From contig CACEKE010000002.1 in assembly GCA_902560075.1 (NCBI GenBank), forward strand, positions 62,001-126,000: DNA of 64,000 nt. The letters are read 5' to 3'. Of this stretch, positions 1-11,832 are shown one piece after another. Numbering within the stretch: position 1 is the first letter of the stretch; each line of letters opens with the position of its first letter. The notes below the pieces were generated by a model, which had not been told where the DNA came from, did not search any database, and was given only the letters and a program-made list of their open reading frames with translations. The position numbers and the translations under genes were made by a program. The stretch is from an uncultured Pelagibacteraceae bacterium (GTDB taxonomy: Bacteria; Pseudomonadota; Alphaproteobacteria; Pelagibacterales; Pelagibacteraceae).

Positions 1-2002
<2,002 letters not shown>

Positions 2003-2085
2003 TTTTTTAATTTTTAAGTTAGCGGATAATACATCCTCTAGTCCAGATTGCAAAAAAAAATTGATATTAACTAAATTTTAAATAA
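2003..2085 (-). other. leuA leader region containing a GC-richer block
   Basis: This 83-base spacer separates the ilvC stop from the leuA start. It is AT-rich except for about 30 bases (2021-2051) reading GCAATCTGGACTAGAGGATG onward on the minus strand. The block contains a tiny GGAT/ATCC hairpin. A short frame, ATG TAT TAT CCG CTA ACT TAA, is also visible but has no leucine run, so it is not a classical attenuator peptide. It may be a promoter or cis-regulatory element. I see no convincing terminator. Confidence 0.25.
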
Positions 2086-3667
<1,582 letters not shown>

Positions 3668-3668
<1 letters not shown>

Positions 3669-5437
3669 TAAACTAATGCTTTTCCCTTACCTGTTATCTT
3701 ATTATCTTTTTCATCTTCTGGACCTAAAATCATTTGATTATGAGGCTTACCTGAAGGAATCATTGGGAAGCAGTTTTCTTGTTTATCAACTAAACAATCA
3801 AATATTACCGGTCTATCAGTATTAAGCATTTCAATTATTTTATCATCTAATTCGTCTGGTGTTTTAGCTCTAATCCCTACACATCCATAAGCTTCTGCAA
3901 GCTTAACAAAATCTGGTAAAGCAGCAGTGTAACTTTCTGAATAATTTTTATCATGAAGTAGTTCTTGCCATTGCCTTACCATGCCCATGTACTCATTATT
4001 TAAAATAAATATTTTAATTGGAAGGCTATATTGTACTGCAGTCGACATCTCTTGCATTGTCATTAAAACAGAGGCCTCACCCGCAATATCAATGACTAAC
4101 TTATTTGGATGGGCTACTTGCACGCCAACTGCTGCTGGTAAACCATATCCCATGGTCCCAAGTCCACCTGAAGTCATCCACCGATTTGGTTTATCAAACT
4201 TATAATGTTGTGCTGCCCACATCTGATGTTGACCAACCTCTGTTGTAATGTATGTGTCTTTTCCTTTTGTTAATTCATAAAGTCTCTGAACGGCATACTG
4301 AGGTTTTATTGAGGTATCACTATTAATATAATTTAAAGATTTTTTTTGTCTCCATTTGTCAATTTGTAACCACCATTTTGAAATATTTTGTTTATTAGAA
4401 TTTGCAAAATTTGGTTTAGTTTTTTTTATATTTTTTATTATTGAATTAATAACTTGCTTTACATCTCCCACTATTGGTAGATCAACTTTAACATTTTTAT
4501 TTATAGATGAAGGATCGATATCAATATGAACTTTTTTTGATTTTGGAGAAAATTCATCTATTTTTCCTGTAATTCTATCATCAAATCTTGCACCGATATT
4601 TATCATCAAGTCACAATCATGCATTGCGTTATTTGCTTCGTAAGTACCATGCATGCCAAGCATGCCTAGAAATTGATCATCATCCCCAGGAAAACAACCA
4701 AGACCTTGCAAAGTCGATGTAATCGGAAATCCGGTTGATCTCACTAAATCTCTTAAAAGCTCGCTTGCCTTTGGACCAGAATTTATTACACCTCCACCAG
4801 TATAAAATATTGGTCGCTTAGATTTTTTCATTAAGTCAATCAATTGATTTATATCTTTTTGATTAAAATAATTATGACTATTGCCATTTAACTTTTTATT
4901 TATCTTTTTAAATGAAGTATATTTTGTTTTTTGAAACTGAATATCTTTAGGTATATCTACTAACACTGGTCCAGGTCTTCCGGTAGTAGCAACTTCAAAT
5001 GCTTTATGTATAACTTTTTGTAAATCTTTAATATCTTTTACAAGCCAATTATGTTTAGTACATGGTCTTGTAATTCCAGTAGTATCACATTCTTGAAATG
5101 CGTCAGTTCCAATTAAGTGTGTAGGTACTTGTCCTGAAATACAAACTAGTGGCACAGAATCCATGTAAGCATCTGTCAAAGCAGTAACTGCATTTGTTGC
5201 ACCAGGTCCAGAAGTAACTAGCACAACACCAGGCTTGCCAGACGATCTAGCATATCCTTCTGCAGCATGACCCGCGCCTTGTTCATGTCTTACAAGAATG
5301 TGTTTGATAGATTGAAAATTTTTAAGCTCATCATAAATTGGTAATACCGCTCCACCTGGATAACCAAAAATATATTCAACGTCTTGATCCTCAAGACATT
5401 TAAAAACTATTTCTGCTCCTGTGAATAATTTTGGCAT
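3668..5437 (-). CDS. ilvB: Acetolactate synthase large (catalytic) subunit
   Basis: This ThDP- and FAD-dependent enzyme makes 2-acetolactate or 2-aceto-2-hydroxybutyrate, the first common branched-chain step. The N-terminal PYR domain has GYPGGAVLPIYDEL and the ThDP-activating glutamate in RHEQGAGHAAEG (Glu52). A central FAD/DHS-like domain follows, then the C-terminal PP domain. The Mg-ThDP motif reads GEAS...NN (Glu454, Asn480-481) where most homologues have GDxS; codon GAG at 4076-4078 confirms the Glu. At 589 residues it is full length. The start is the ATG at 5435-5437, three bases after a hairpin. It is probably first in an ilvBN-C-leuA transcription unit. Confidence 0.97.
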
Positions 5438-5440
5438 TTA

Positions 5441-5470
5441 ACCAATCTAGCTGAAGTTGTGCTGATTGGT
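5441..5470 (-). promoter_or_regulatory. Inverted repeat (hairpin) immediately upstream of ilvB
   Basis: On the minus strand ACCAATCAGC ... GCTaGATTGGT forms a 7-bp stem plus a 3-bp extension across a one-base bulge, with a loop of about nine bases. It ends three bases (TAA) before the ilvB ATG. No U-tract follows, so it is not a typical intrinsic terminator for upstream miaA. It could act as an operator or as an RNA hairpin limiting ribosome access to ilvB. The function is inferred only from position. Confidence 0.45.
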
Positions 5471-5486
5471 CAAGTGATTGAACAGA

Positions 5487-6389
5487 TTATTTAAAATTTT
5501 TTATATATTTTTTGATCTCATTTGGTGCAAGCCTTTTCCAATCTGACATGTGACCTCGAGCCCATGTTGCTTGCCTCTTTGCATATTGTCTCGTTTTTAT
5601 GAGGATTTTCTCTCTTGTCTGGTCTAAATTATAATTTTTCTGTAAATAGTTGTTTATTTCGTTGATGCCTATAATTTTGTTAGCGCTTAATTCGTTTCTA
5701 ACCTTCATTTTTTTAAACCTTGCCACCTCTTTAATCGATGCAGTATTAACAATTTTAATACATCTTTTTTCAATTCGTTTTAATAAGATATCTCTTGGAA
5801 AATCTAAATAAATTTTTTGGAATTGATCTTTTTTAAAATTACTTTTAGTTTTATCAAACCAGTCAAATAACGAAATTTTAGAGAGTTTTTTTACTTCAAA
5901 AGCTCTAATAGACCTTTGTACATCTTTTGGATTTATTTTTGATTTTGATTTAGGATCAATTTTAATTAATTGTTTATAGAACTTTTTTTGACCAACTTTT
6001 TTTTGGTAATCAACTATTTTTTTTCTAAATGAGACTGGTATATTGGGAATTTTTACCAAACCATCTGTCAAAGATTTAAAATATAATCCAGTACCACCTA
6101 CTATTACTGGGACTTTTTTTTTATAAAGAATTTTTTTAATTAACTTATTTGCAAGTATAATCCATTTACCAACAGAAAATTTTTTTTTAACCGATACAAA
6201 TCCATATAAATGATGTTTAACTTTATTTGTAAGATTTTTATCTGGCCTAGTATTTAAAATTTTAATTTCTTTATAAATTTGCATACTATCTGCATTAATT
6301 ATTTCTCCATTAACTTTTTTTGCGATTTTTACTGCGAATTCCGATTTTCCAGATGCGGTTGGTCCAGATATTAAAATTATTTTGGACAT
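5487..6389 (-). CDS. miaA: tRNA dimethylallyltransferase
   Basis: MiaA transfers the dimethylallyl group of DMAPP to A37 of tRNAs that read UNN codons. The N-terminal P-loop is SGPTASGKS (residues 8-16), followed by the Asp-containing INADSMQIYKE and VGGTGLYFKSLTDGL. A C-terminal TRQYAKRQATWAR segment is typical of the family. The 300-residue length is normal. It sits between degP (7 bases upstream) and ilvB on the same strand and may share the degP transcript. Confidence 0.95.
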   Translation of the reverse strand: MSKIILISGPTASGKSEFAVKIAKKVNGEIINADSMQIYKEIKILNTRPDKNLTNKVKHHLYGFVSVKKKFSVGKWIILANKLIKKILYKKKVPVIVGGTGLYFKSLTDGLVKIPNIPVSFRKKIVDYQKKVGQKKFYKQLIKIDPKSKSKINPKDVQRSIRAFEVKKLSKISLFDWFDKTKSNFKKDQFQKIYLDFPRDILLKRIEKRCIKIVNTASIKEVARFKKMKVRNELSANKIIGINEINNYLQKNYNLDQTREKILIKTRQYAKRQATWARGHMSDWKRLAPNEIKKYIKNFK

Positions 6390-6396
6390 TAGGTCC

Positions 6397-7797
6397 TTAG
6401 TCTAATTTAACACCAATATATCTTTTTTGATTTTGATTGTTGTATATAGCTATTAGTAGAGTTTTATCAGAACTTCTTTTAGCCATTTTAACAAAATTAT
6501 TTAGTTCACCTATTGTTTTAATTTTTTTCTTTTGAGCTTCAACAATAATATTATTTATTTTTAAGTAATTGACAGGACTATCTTGATCAATATCAGTAAT
6601 AACTACACCAGTTGTATTAGGTGGTAATTTTCTTTGCGCTACTTCATCTTTTGTTAATAACCTTACTGTAATTTTTAATTCATCTATATAAGAGTTTTTT
6701 GGAACTTCTGGTTTTATACCTTGAGCAGCAAAATCATCTGATGTTTCAAGCCTTCCTAGAATAATTTGTTTTGATATCTCTTTTTTATTTCTCCAAATTT
6801 TAACATTTACTCTTTTTCCAACCTCTGTCTCGGCAACTATCTTAGGTAATTCTTTCATTTCATTTATTAATTTTCCATCAAATTCTAAAATTACATCTCC
6901 GTCTTTAATTCCCCCTTTATCAGAGGGACTTCCTTTTGCAACACTAGCAACTAATGCGCCTCTTGGTCTATCAAGTTTTAAACTTTCTGCAATTTCATTA
7001 GTTACGACCTGAATTCTAACTCCTAACCAACCTCTTTTAGTTTCTCCAAATTTAATTAGTTGATCTATAACTTTTTCTGCGCTGTTTGATGGTATTGCAA
7101 AACCAATTCCTATTGAACCAGATTGACCTAATATAGCAGTGTTAATTCCAATGACATCTCCATCTAAATTAAATAGTGGACCACCGGAGTTCCCCTGATT
7201 AATTGAAGCATCAGTTTGAATGTAATCTTCGTATCTAGAAAGTCCAATACTTCTATTTCTAGCTGATACTATTCCACTTGTAACTGTTCCACCTAAGCCA
7301 AAAGGATTTCCAATTGCAATTACCCAATCACCTATTCTTGCTTTATCAGAGTCTCCAAAACTCACGGGTTTAAAACTATCCTCAGACTCAATTTTAAGTA
7401 CAGCAATATCTGATAAAGGATCAGCGCCTAATAGCTTAGCTTTATAATCTTTGTTCCCGTTTACTTTTACAAAAATATCATCTGCACCTTTGATGACATG
7501 ATTATTGGTGATTACTATTCCTGACTTATCAATTATAAATCCTGACCCTAATGCACTAGTTTGTCTTTCTTGAGGTTCTCCTTCAAACATGTCTTTAAAA
7601 GGCGAACCAGGCGGAAATTGAAACGGAAATGGATTTGATTTAGTTTTTATAGTAGTTGTGGTTGAAATGTTTACAACTGATGGCATTAATCTCTCTGCTA
7701 AATCGGCAAATGATGCGGGTATTTCAGCAAATGAATTTTTAACAAATCCGAAACTTAAACATATTAATAAGCAATACTTAAATACTATTTTTTTCAT
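6397..7797 (-). CDS. degP: DegP/DegQ-type periplasmic serine protease (HtrA family)
   Basis: This is a periplasmic quality-control protease and chaperone. An N-terminal signal peptide (about residues 1-24, ending near SFA) precedes a trypsin-like domain with the triad His100 (TNNHV), Asp130 (LSDIAVLKI) and Ser204 (GNSGGPLF). Two PDZ domains follow, one from about residue 255 (GWLGVRIQVV) and one in the C-terminal 110 residues. At 466 residues it is full length. Its ATG overlaps the DUF2065 stop. Downstream of hflK-hflC, it belongs to the common alphaproteobacterial hflKC-degP unit. DegP and DegQ cannot be separated from sequence alone. Confidence 0.94.
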   Translation of the reverse strand: MKKIVFKYCLLICLSFGFVKNSFAEIPASFADLAERLMPSVVNISTTTTIKTKSNPFPFQFPPGSPFKDMFEGEPQERQTSALGSGFIIDKSGIVITNNHVIKGADDIFVKVNGNKDYKAKLLGADPLSDIAVLKIESEDSFKPVSFGDSDKARIGDWVIAIGNPFGLGGTVTSGIVSARNRSIGLSRYEDYIQTDASINQGNSGGPLFNLDGDVIGINTAILGQSGSIGIGFAIPSNSAEKVIDQLIKFGETKRGWLGVRIQVVTNEIAESLKLDRPRGALVASVAKGSPSDKGGIKDGDVILEFDGKLINEMKELPKIVAETEVGKRVNVKIWRNKKEISKQIILGRLETSDDFAAQGIKPEVPKNSYIDELKITVRLLTKDEVAQRKLPPNTTGVVITDIDQDSPVNYLKINNIIVEAQKKKIKTIGELNNFVKMAKRSSDKTLLIAIYNNQNQKRYIGVKLD

Positions 7798-7982
7798 TAA
7801 CTTTTAAAATACCAGATTATTAAAAAACCAATAACCAAAAATATTAAGCCTCCAAATCTCAACTGATTATCTTTAATTTCACTTAGCTTCATTATCATAT
7901 TTTTCATTTTTGATGGAAATATGGCGTAAAATGCACCCTCAATAAATAAGAAAAGACCAAAAGCTATGATCAATTCATTCAT
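7797..7982 (-). CDS. DUF2065 (YjeT-like) small inner membrane protein
   Basis: This 61-residue protein has two predicted membrane helices: an N-terminal one (LIIAFGLFLFIEGAFYAIF) and a C-terminal one (FGGLIFLVIGFLIIWYF). A charged loop containing PSKMKNMIMKLSEI links them. This pattern and the position after hflC match the DUF2065/YjeT family, whose role is not established. Location between hflC and degP suggests it accompanies the HflKC complex. Its stop overlaps the degP start. Confidence 0.85.
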   Translation of the reverse strand: MNELIIAFGLFLFIEGAFYAIFPSKMKNMIMKLSEIKDNQLRFGGLIFLVIGFLIIWYFKS

Positions 7983-7993
7983 AATTTCAGTTT

Positions 7994-8863
7994 TTATTGA
8001 GATTTAGATTTTATATTTCCGAAGAATTTAAAAAATTCACTATCTGGAGATAATATTAAAGATGTTTCTCCTCCAATTAAAGCAGTTTCATATGCTTGCA
8101 TTGCTCTGTAGAAAGCAAAGAATTCTGGATCTTGTCCAAAGGCATCTGCAAAAATTTTATTTCTTTGACCATCACCTTCACCTTTAAGAATTTGTGATTG
8201 TTTTTCTGCATCAGCTAATATGACTGTAACCTCTTTGTCTGCAGTTGATGTTATAGTAATTGCCATCTCTGCACCTTTGGCTCTAAATTCTTTAGCTTCT
8301 CTCTCTCTTTCTGTTTGCATACGTCTGTATATTGCATCACTGTTTGCTGGTGGTAAATCTGCTCTTTTTATTCTCACATCAACAATTTCTATTCCAAATT
8401 TTGCAGCTTCATTATTTACGCCATCTTGAATTAAAGCCATCTGTTTAGTTCTCTCTTCTGATAACAGTGTTTGTAGACGTTGTGTACCTAAAACACTTCT
8501 TATTCTTGAATTAATAATGGTTGATAGACGAGATCTTGCAACTCTTTCGTTACCAACTGAAATATAAAATTTTAAAGGGTCTACAATTTTGAAACGAGCA
8601 AAAGCGTCTACAATTAATCTCTTTTGATCCGATGCGATTACCTCGGCTGGAGGAGCATCTAAGTTTAAAATTCGCTTGTCTAAAAAAACTACGTTTTGGA
8701 TAAAAGGTACTTTAAAGTTTAATCCGGGTTTCATTAAAATTCTTTTTGGATCACCAAATTGAAGAACAATCGCTTGATTTATTTCTTTAACAATAAAAAT
8801 CGAGAAATAAGCAGTTGCGGCGATTAAGATTAAAATTGGTATTAAAAACTTTCCTTTTTTCAT
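7994..8863 (-). CDS. hflC: HflC, SPFH-domain regulator of FtsH
   Basis: HflC forms with HflK a large membrane-anchored cage around FtsH and modulates its proteolysis. A single N-terminal membrane helix (residues 5-25) precedes an SPFH/band 7 domain containing EINQAIVLQFGDPKRIL and VDAFARFKIVDPLKFY. A long Ala/Glu-rich helix follows, with REREAKEFRAKGAEMA. At 289 residues the length is normal. Its start overlaps the hflK stop by one base (TAATG). ftsH itself is in this window at 41.9-43.8 kb. Confidence 0.95.
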   Translation of the reverse strand: MKKGKFLIPILILIAATAYFSIFIVKEINQAIVLQFGDPKRILMKPGLNFKVPFIQNVVFLDKRILNLDAPPAEVIASDQKRLIVDAFARFKIVDPLKFYISVGNERVARSRLSTIINSRIRSVLGTQRLQTLLSEERTKQMALIQDGVNNEAAKFGIEIVDVRIKRADLPPANSDAIYRRMQTEREREAKEFRAKGAEMAITITSTADKEVTVILADAEKQSQILKGEGDGQRNKIFADAFGQDPEFFAFYRAMQAYETALIGGETSLILSPDSEFFKFFGNIKSKSQ

Positions 8864-9963
8864 TAGTTCACCTGTGTTTTTTTAAGCTCAGGTAAAGGTA
8901 AATATGGAACTACACCTGAACCTGCATTTTTTTCAATTATTACTTTATCAATATCTGCTAAAACCTTTTCCATAGTCTCGAGATACATTCTTTCTTGTGT
9001 AACTTCTTTTGCGTTTTTATACTCTAAGAAAATTGAAGTAAATCTGCTTGCTTCACCTTCAGCTTTAGCAACAACTTCTTTTTTATATGCTTCAGCCGCT
9101 TGTAATATTTTTGCTGCTTCACCCCTTGCTCTTGGAATTACATCATTGGCATATGCTTCTGCCTCATTTTTTGATCTTTCCATGTCAGCTCTAGCCGCTT
9201 GTACATCTCTAAACGCATCTATAACTTGATCTGGTGGGTCAGCTTTTTGTGTTTGAACTTGTGTTATTTGAATACCAGATGTGTATTCGTCTAAAATACT
9301 TTGAATAATTTCTTGTGTATCAACCTCAATTTTTGATCTACCTTCTGTAAGGATTGGTTGAATATCACTTCTAGCTATAACTTCTCTCATAGCTGTTTCA
9401 GCTGCAGCTTTTACCGTCCCTTGGGGATCTTGTATTTTGAATAAAAAATTTCCTGCATCTTTGATAACCCAGAAAACTGAAAAATCTATATTTACGATAT
9501 TTTCATCACCGGTAAGCATTAAACTCTCTTCAGGAACGTCTGCAACACCTCCGCCACTTGAGAAGCCACTTTCTCTTTCAGATCTAAAACCAATGTCCAT
9601 TCTATTAACTTTTGTAACCTTAGGTGTTAAAACACTTTCTACTGGGAAAGGAAGGTGGTAGTTCAATCCTGGTTGAGTTGTTTTAACGAATTTACCAAAT
9701 CTTAAAACTACACCTTGTTCATCAGGCAAGACTCGATATAATCCGCTTCCTACCCATAAAAGAGCCAAAATTATTAATCCTACTACTATGGGCTTAGCTC
9801 CACCTGATTTTCCAGGAAGAAATCTGTTTATTGTATCTTGCAATTTTTTTAAAATTTCGTCTAAATTTGGTGGGGTAGGACCTCTTCTAAAACCACCATC
9901 ACCATTGCCTCCACCACCTGGAGGGGGTGATCCCCACGGGCTTTGATTTCTGAAATCGTTCAT
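8863..9963 (-). CDS. hflK: HflK, SPFH-domain regulator of FtsH
   Basis: HflK is the partner of HflC. The cytoplasmic N-terminus is Gly/Pro-rich (SPWGSPPPGGGGNGDGG), as is usual for HflK. A membrane helix lies at about residues 58-77 (KPIVVGLIILALLWVGSGLY), followed by the band 7 domain beginning LPDEQGVVLRFGKFVK. A helical Ala/Glu-rich segment ends the protein. At 366 residues it is full length. It is the first gene of the hflK-hflC-DUF2065-degP run and is divergent from mrp across a 52-base spacer. Confidence 0.95.
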   Translation of the reverse strand: MNDFRNQSPWGSPPPGGGGNGDGGFRRGPTPPNLDEILKKLQDTINRFLPGKSGGAKPIVVGLIILALLWVGSGLYRVLPDEQGVVLRFGKFVKTTQPGLNYHLPFPVESVLTPKVTKVNRMDIGFRSERESGFSSGGGVADVPEESLMLTGDENIVNIDFSVFWVIKDAGNFLFKIQDPQGTVKAAAETAMREVIARSDIQPILTEGRSKIEVDTQEIIQSILDEYTSGIQITQVQTQKADPPDQVIDAFRDVQAARADMERSKNEAEAYANDVIPRARGEAAKILQAAEAYKKEVVAKAEGEASRFTSIFLEYKNAKEVTQERMYLETMEKVLADIDKVIIEKNAGSGVVPYLPLPELKKTQVN

Positions 9964-10015
9964 ATGACACTCTATATAGTGTCTTTATATTCAAAAACAA
10001 GGTAAGTTAGCTAAT
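9964..10015. promoter_or_regulatory. Divergent promoter region with a GACACT/AGTGTC dyad
   Basis: The 52-base spacer between hflK (-) and mrp (+) contains the dyad GACACT-CTATAT-AGTGTC (9966-9983). On the minus strand TTGTTT, a 16-base gap and TATATA resemble a sigma-70 promoter. If that is real, it would give hflK a nearly leaderless transcript. The promoter is predicted by eye only. Confidence 0.3.
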
Positions 10016-10825
10016 ATGAGCAAAGAAAATCCGAGCATTAATGACGCTAGACGTAAAAAGTTTGAAAAAAACCCAATTAATGGAACTAAATTTACTATAG
10101 CTATATCTAGTGCTAAAGGAGGTGTAGGAAAATCTACATTTGCAACTAATCTAGCTTTAGCATTAAAGAATCTTGGATTAAAAATTGGTATTTTAGATGC
10201 CGACATATATGGGCCTTCTTTGCCGAAGCTATTTTCAATAAAAGAAAAGCCAGAGAATAAAGAAGGTAAACTAATTCCAATCTCAAAATATAATATTCAA
10301 TGCATGTCTATGGGCTTCTTAACAGATGAACAAACACCAATGATTTGGAGAGGGCCAATGGTTACAAGTGCAATCAAAACTTTTACTCAAAAAGTTGATT
10401 GGAAAAATTTGGATTTTATAATCGTTGATATGCCACCTGGCACTGGGGATACTCAGCTTACTTTTGCTCAAGAAATAAAAGTGGATGGAGCAATAATTGT
10501 TTCAACACCTCAAGAACTTGCTCTTCAAGACGTGAAAAGAGGTATAGCAATGTTTGATAAATTAAAAGTAAATGTTATTGGCTTAATTGATAATATGAGT
10601 TTTTTTATTGGTGATGATGGCAAAAAGTACTCTATTTTTGGTGATGGAGGAGTAAAAAAAACGGCTGAAGAATTTAATAAAAAGTTTCTTGGAGAAATAC
10701 CAATTAACTCAGACATTGGAAAATTTGGTGATCAAGGTAAGCCAATAGTTGAAAACATGCCAGAACACGAGATTTCAAAATTATATTTGAAATTGGCTGA
10801 ACAAATTAAATCAATTTATCTTTAA
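10016..10825 (+). CDS. mrp: Mrp/ApbC-type iron-sulfur carrier P-loop ATPase
   Basis: Mrp/Nbp35-family ATPases carry Fe-S clusters to apoproteins. The deviant Walker A motif is [11 protein letters not shown] (residues 31-41), followed by [14 protein letters not shown] and the switch motif [12 protein letters not shown]. Two common parts are absent. There is no N-terminal MIP18/DUF59 domain, which explains the short length of 269 residues. The CPxCG usually found after the NMS motif is replaced by IGDDGK. From memory, several alphaproteobacterial Mrps also lack these cysteines, so this may not mean loss of function. Its end overlaps convergent thyX by 20 bases. Confidence 0.88.
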   Translation: MSKENPSINDARRKKFEKNPINGTKFTIAISSAKGGVGKSTFATNLALALKNLGLKIGILDADIYGPSLPKLFSIKEKPENKEGKLIPISKYNIQCMSMGFLTDEQTPMIWRGPMVTSAIKTFTQKVDWKNLDFIIVDMPPGTGDTQLTFAQEIKVDGAIIVSTPQELALQDVKRGIAMFDKLKVNVIGLIDNMSFFIGDDGKKYSIFGDGGVKKTAEEFNKKFLGEIPINSDIGKFGDQGKPIVENMPEHEISKLYLKLAEQIKSIYL

Positions 10826-11753
10826 GATTAAATGCAATCATTAATTCATTCCATTCTCTTTTTGATAAATCGGTCTCATCAATCGAAATATTTTCTCCCT
10901 TAATAAGTTTTTTTATTACCTCTTTACCTTTTGATGAAACTTCTGTACCACCAACTCTATAATCCATAAAAGCCTCGTATGTAATAGGTACCCATCTTTT
11001 TAGAGTATCTAGCATTATATCTGCGTAAGCTCGTATTTCATACTGAGCATGGTGGTCAGCTCTAAGTCGTAAAAAATTCATTAAGTTTAACAAATCAGTT
11101 TTCCAATACCATTGCGTGTAGGTATTTAAAGTTAAGTTCATTCTTGCTAATTCTCTGGCTAAACCAGATTTTTTTTCATCTATAATCGATCCATCATAAC
11201 GTTCATTTAACATTGTTTCATAATTATTATATGTTCTTTCTGCATCTCCCTTTAATAAGTCTAAAACCTCTTTAGCTTGCTCTCCGCTAATTACATCACC
11301 TCTTCCTTGTCTATTATTTGTTGATTGAGCTGCAAGATTTTCTTTAGACGGAAGATAAAACTCTTTATCAAGTATAGAGTATCTTGCTGAATATTCATTA
11401 ACATTAGCAGTTCTATGTCTAATCCATTGCCTAGCAATAAATATTGGCAACTTGATATGATACTTTATTTCGCACATTTCAAATGGAGTACTATGCCAAT
11501 GTCTCATTAAGTATTTAATTAAGCCTGCATCTGTATTTACTTTTTTAGTACCCTTGCCATATGATACCCTGGCAGCTTGCACTATAGATGTATCATCACC
11601 CATATAGTCAATTACTCTTATAAAACCATGATCTAATATTGGTAGTGCTTCAAATAATATATTTTCTAAATCAGGGGCAACAACTCTTTTAGTTGTAAAT
11701 TTTTGAGATTGTTGATTTTTTATATCTTTTTTCTGTTCTTCTGTAAGTTTCAA
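10806..11753 (-). CDS. thyX: FAD-dependent thymidylate synthase ThyX
   Basis: ThyX makes dTMP from dUMP using methylene-THF and a flavin, without the thymidylate synthase ThyA. The ThyX signature appears as [14 protein letters not shown], preceded by PIFIARQWI, and the C-terminal [19 protein letters not shown] segment is conserved. At 315 residues it matches alphaproteobacterial forms, which are longer than the roughly 220-residue Thermotoga type. It lies at the left border of the glycan gene block and overlaps convergent mrp at its 3' end. Confidence 0.95.
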   Translation of the reverse strand: MKLTEEQKKDIKNQQSQKFTTKRVVAPDLENILFEALPILDHGFIRVIDYMGDDTSIVQAARVSYGKGTKKVNTDAGLIKYLMRHWHSTPFEMCEIKYHIKLPIFIARQWIRHRTANVNEYSARYSILDKEFYLPSKENLAAQSTNNRQGRGDVISGEQAKEVLDLLKGDAERTYNNYETMLNERYDGSIIDEKKSGLARELARMNLTLNTYTQWYWKTDLLNLMNFLRLRADHHAQYEIRAYADIMLDTLKRWVPITYEAFMDYRVGGTEVSSKGKEVIKKLIKGENISIDETDLSKREWNELMIAFNLKDKLI

Positions 11754-11832
11754 AGTTATTTTCCTTTATATAGAATCATTCAAATTTTATATCAAAGACG
11801 TATGATTTAAAATGACTTTATTAATCATTTCC

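Noticed and set aside
2003-2053. 17-residue N-terminal extension of leuA in the ORF track
   Set aside because: The extension MQSGLEDVLSANLKIKK has no counterpart in the family as I know it, and MSKEKVYIFDTT is the usual start. The region is better seen as leader.
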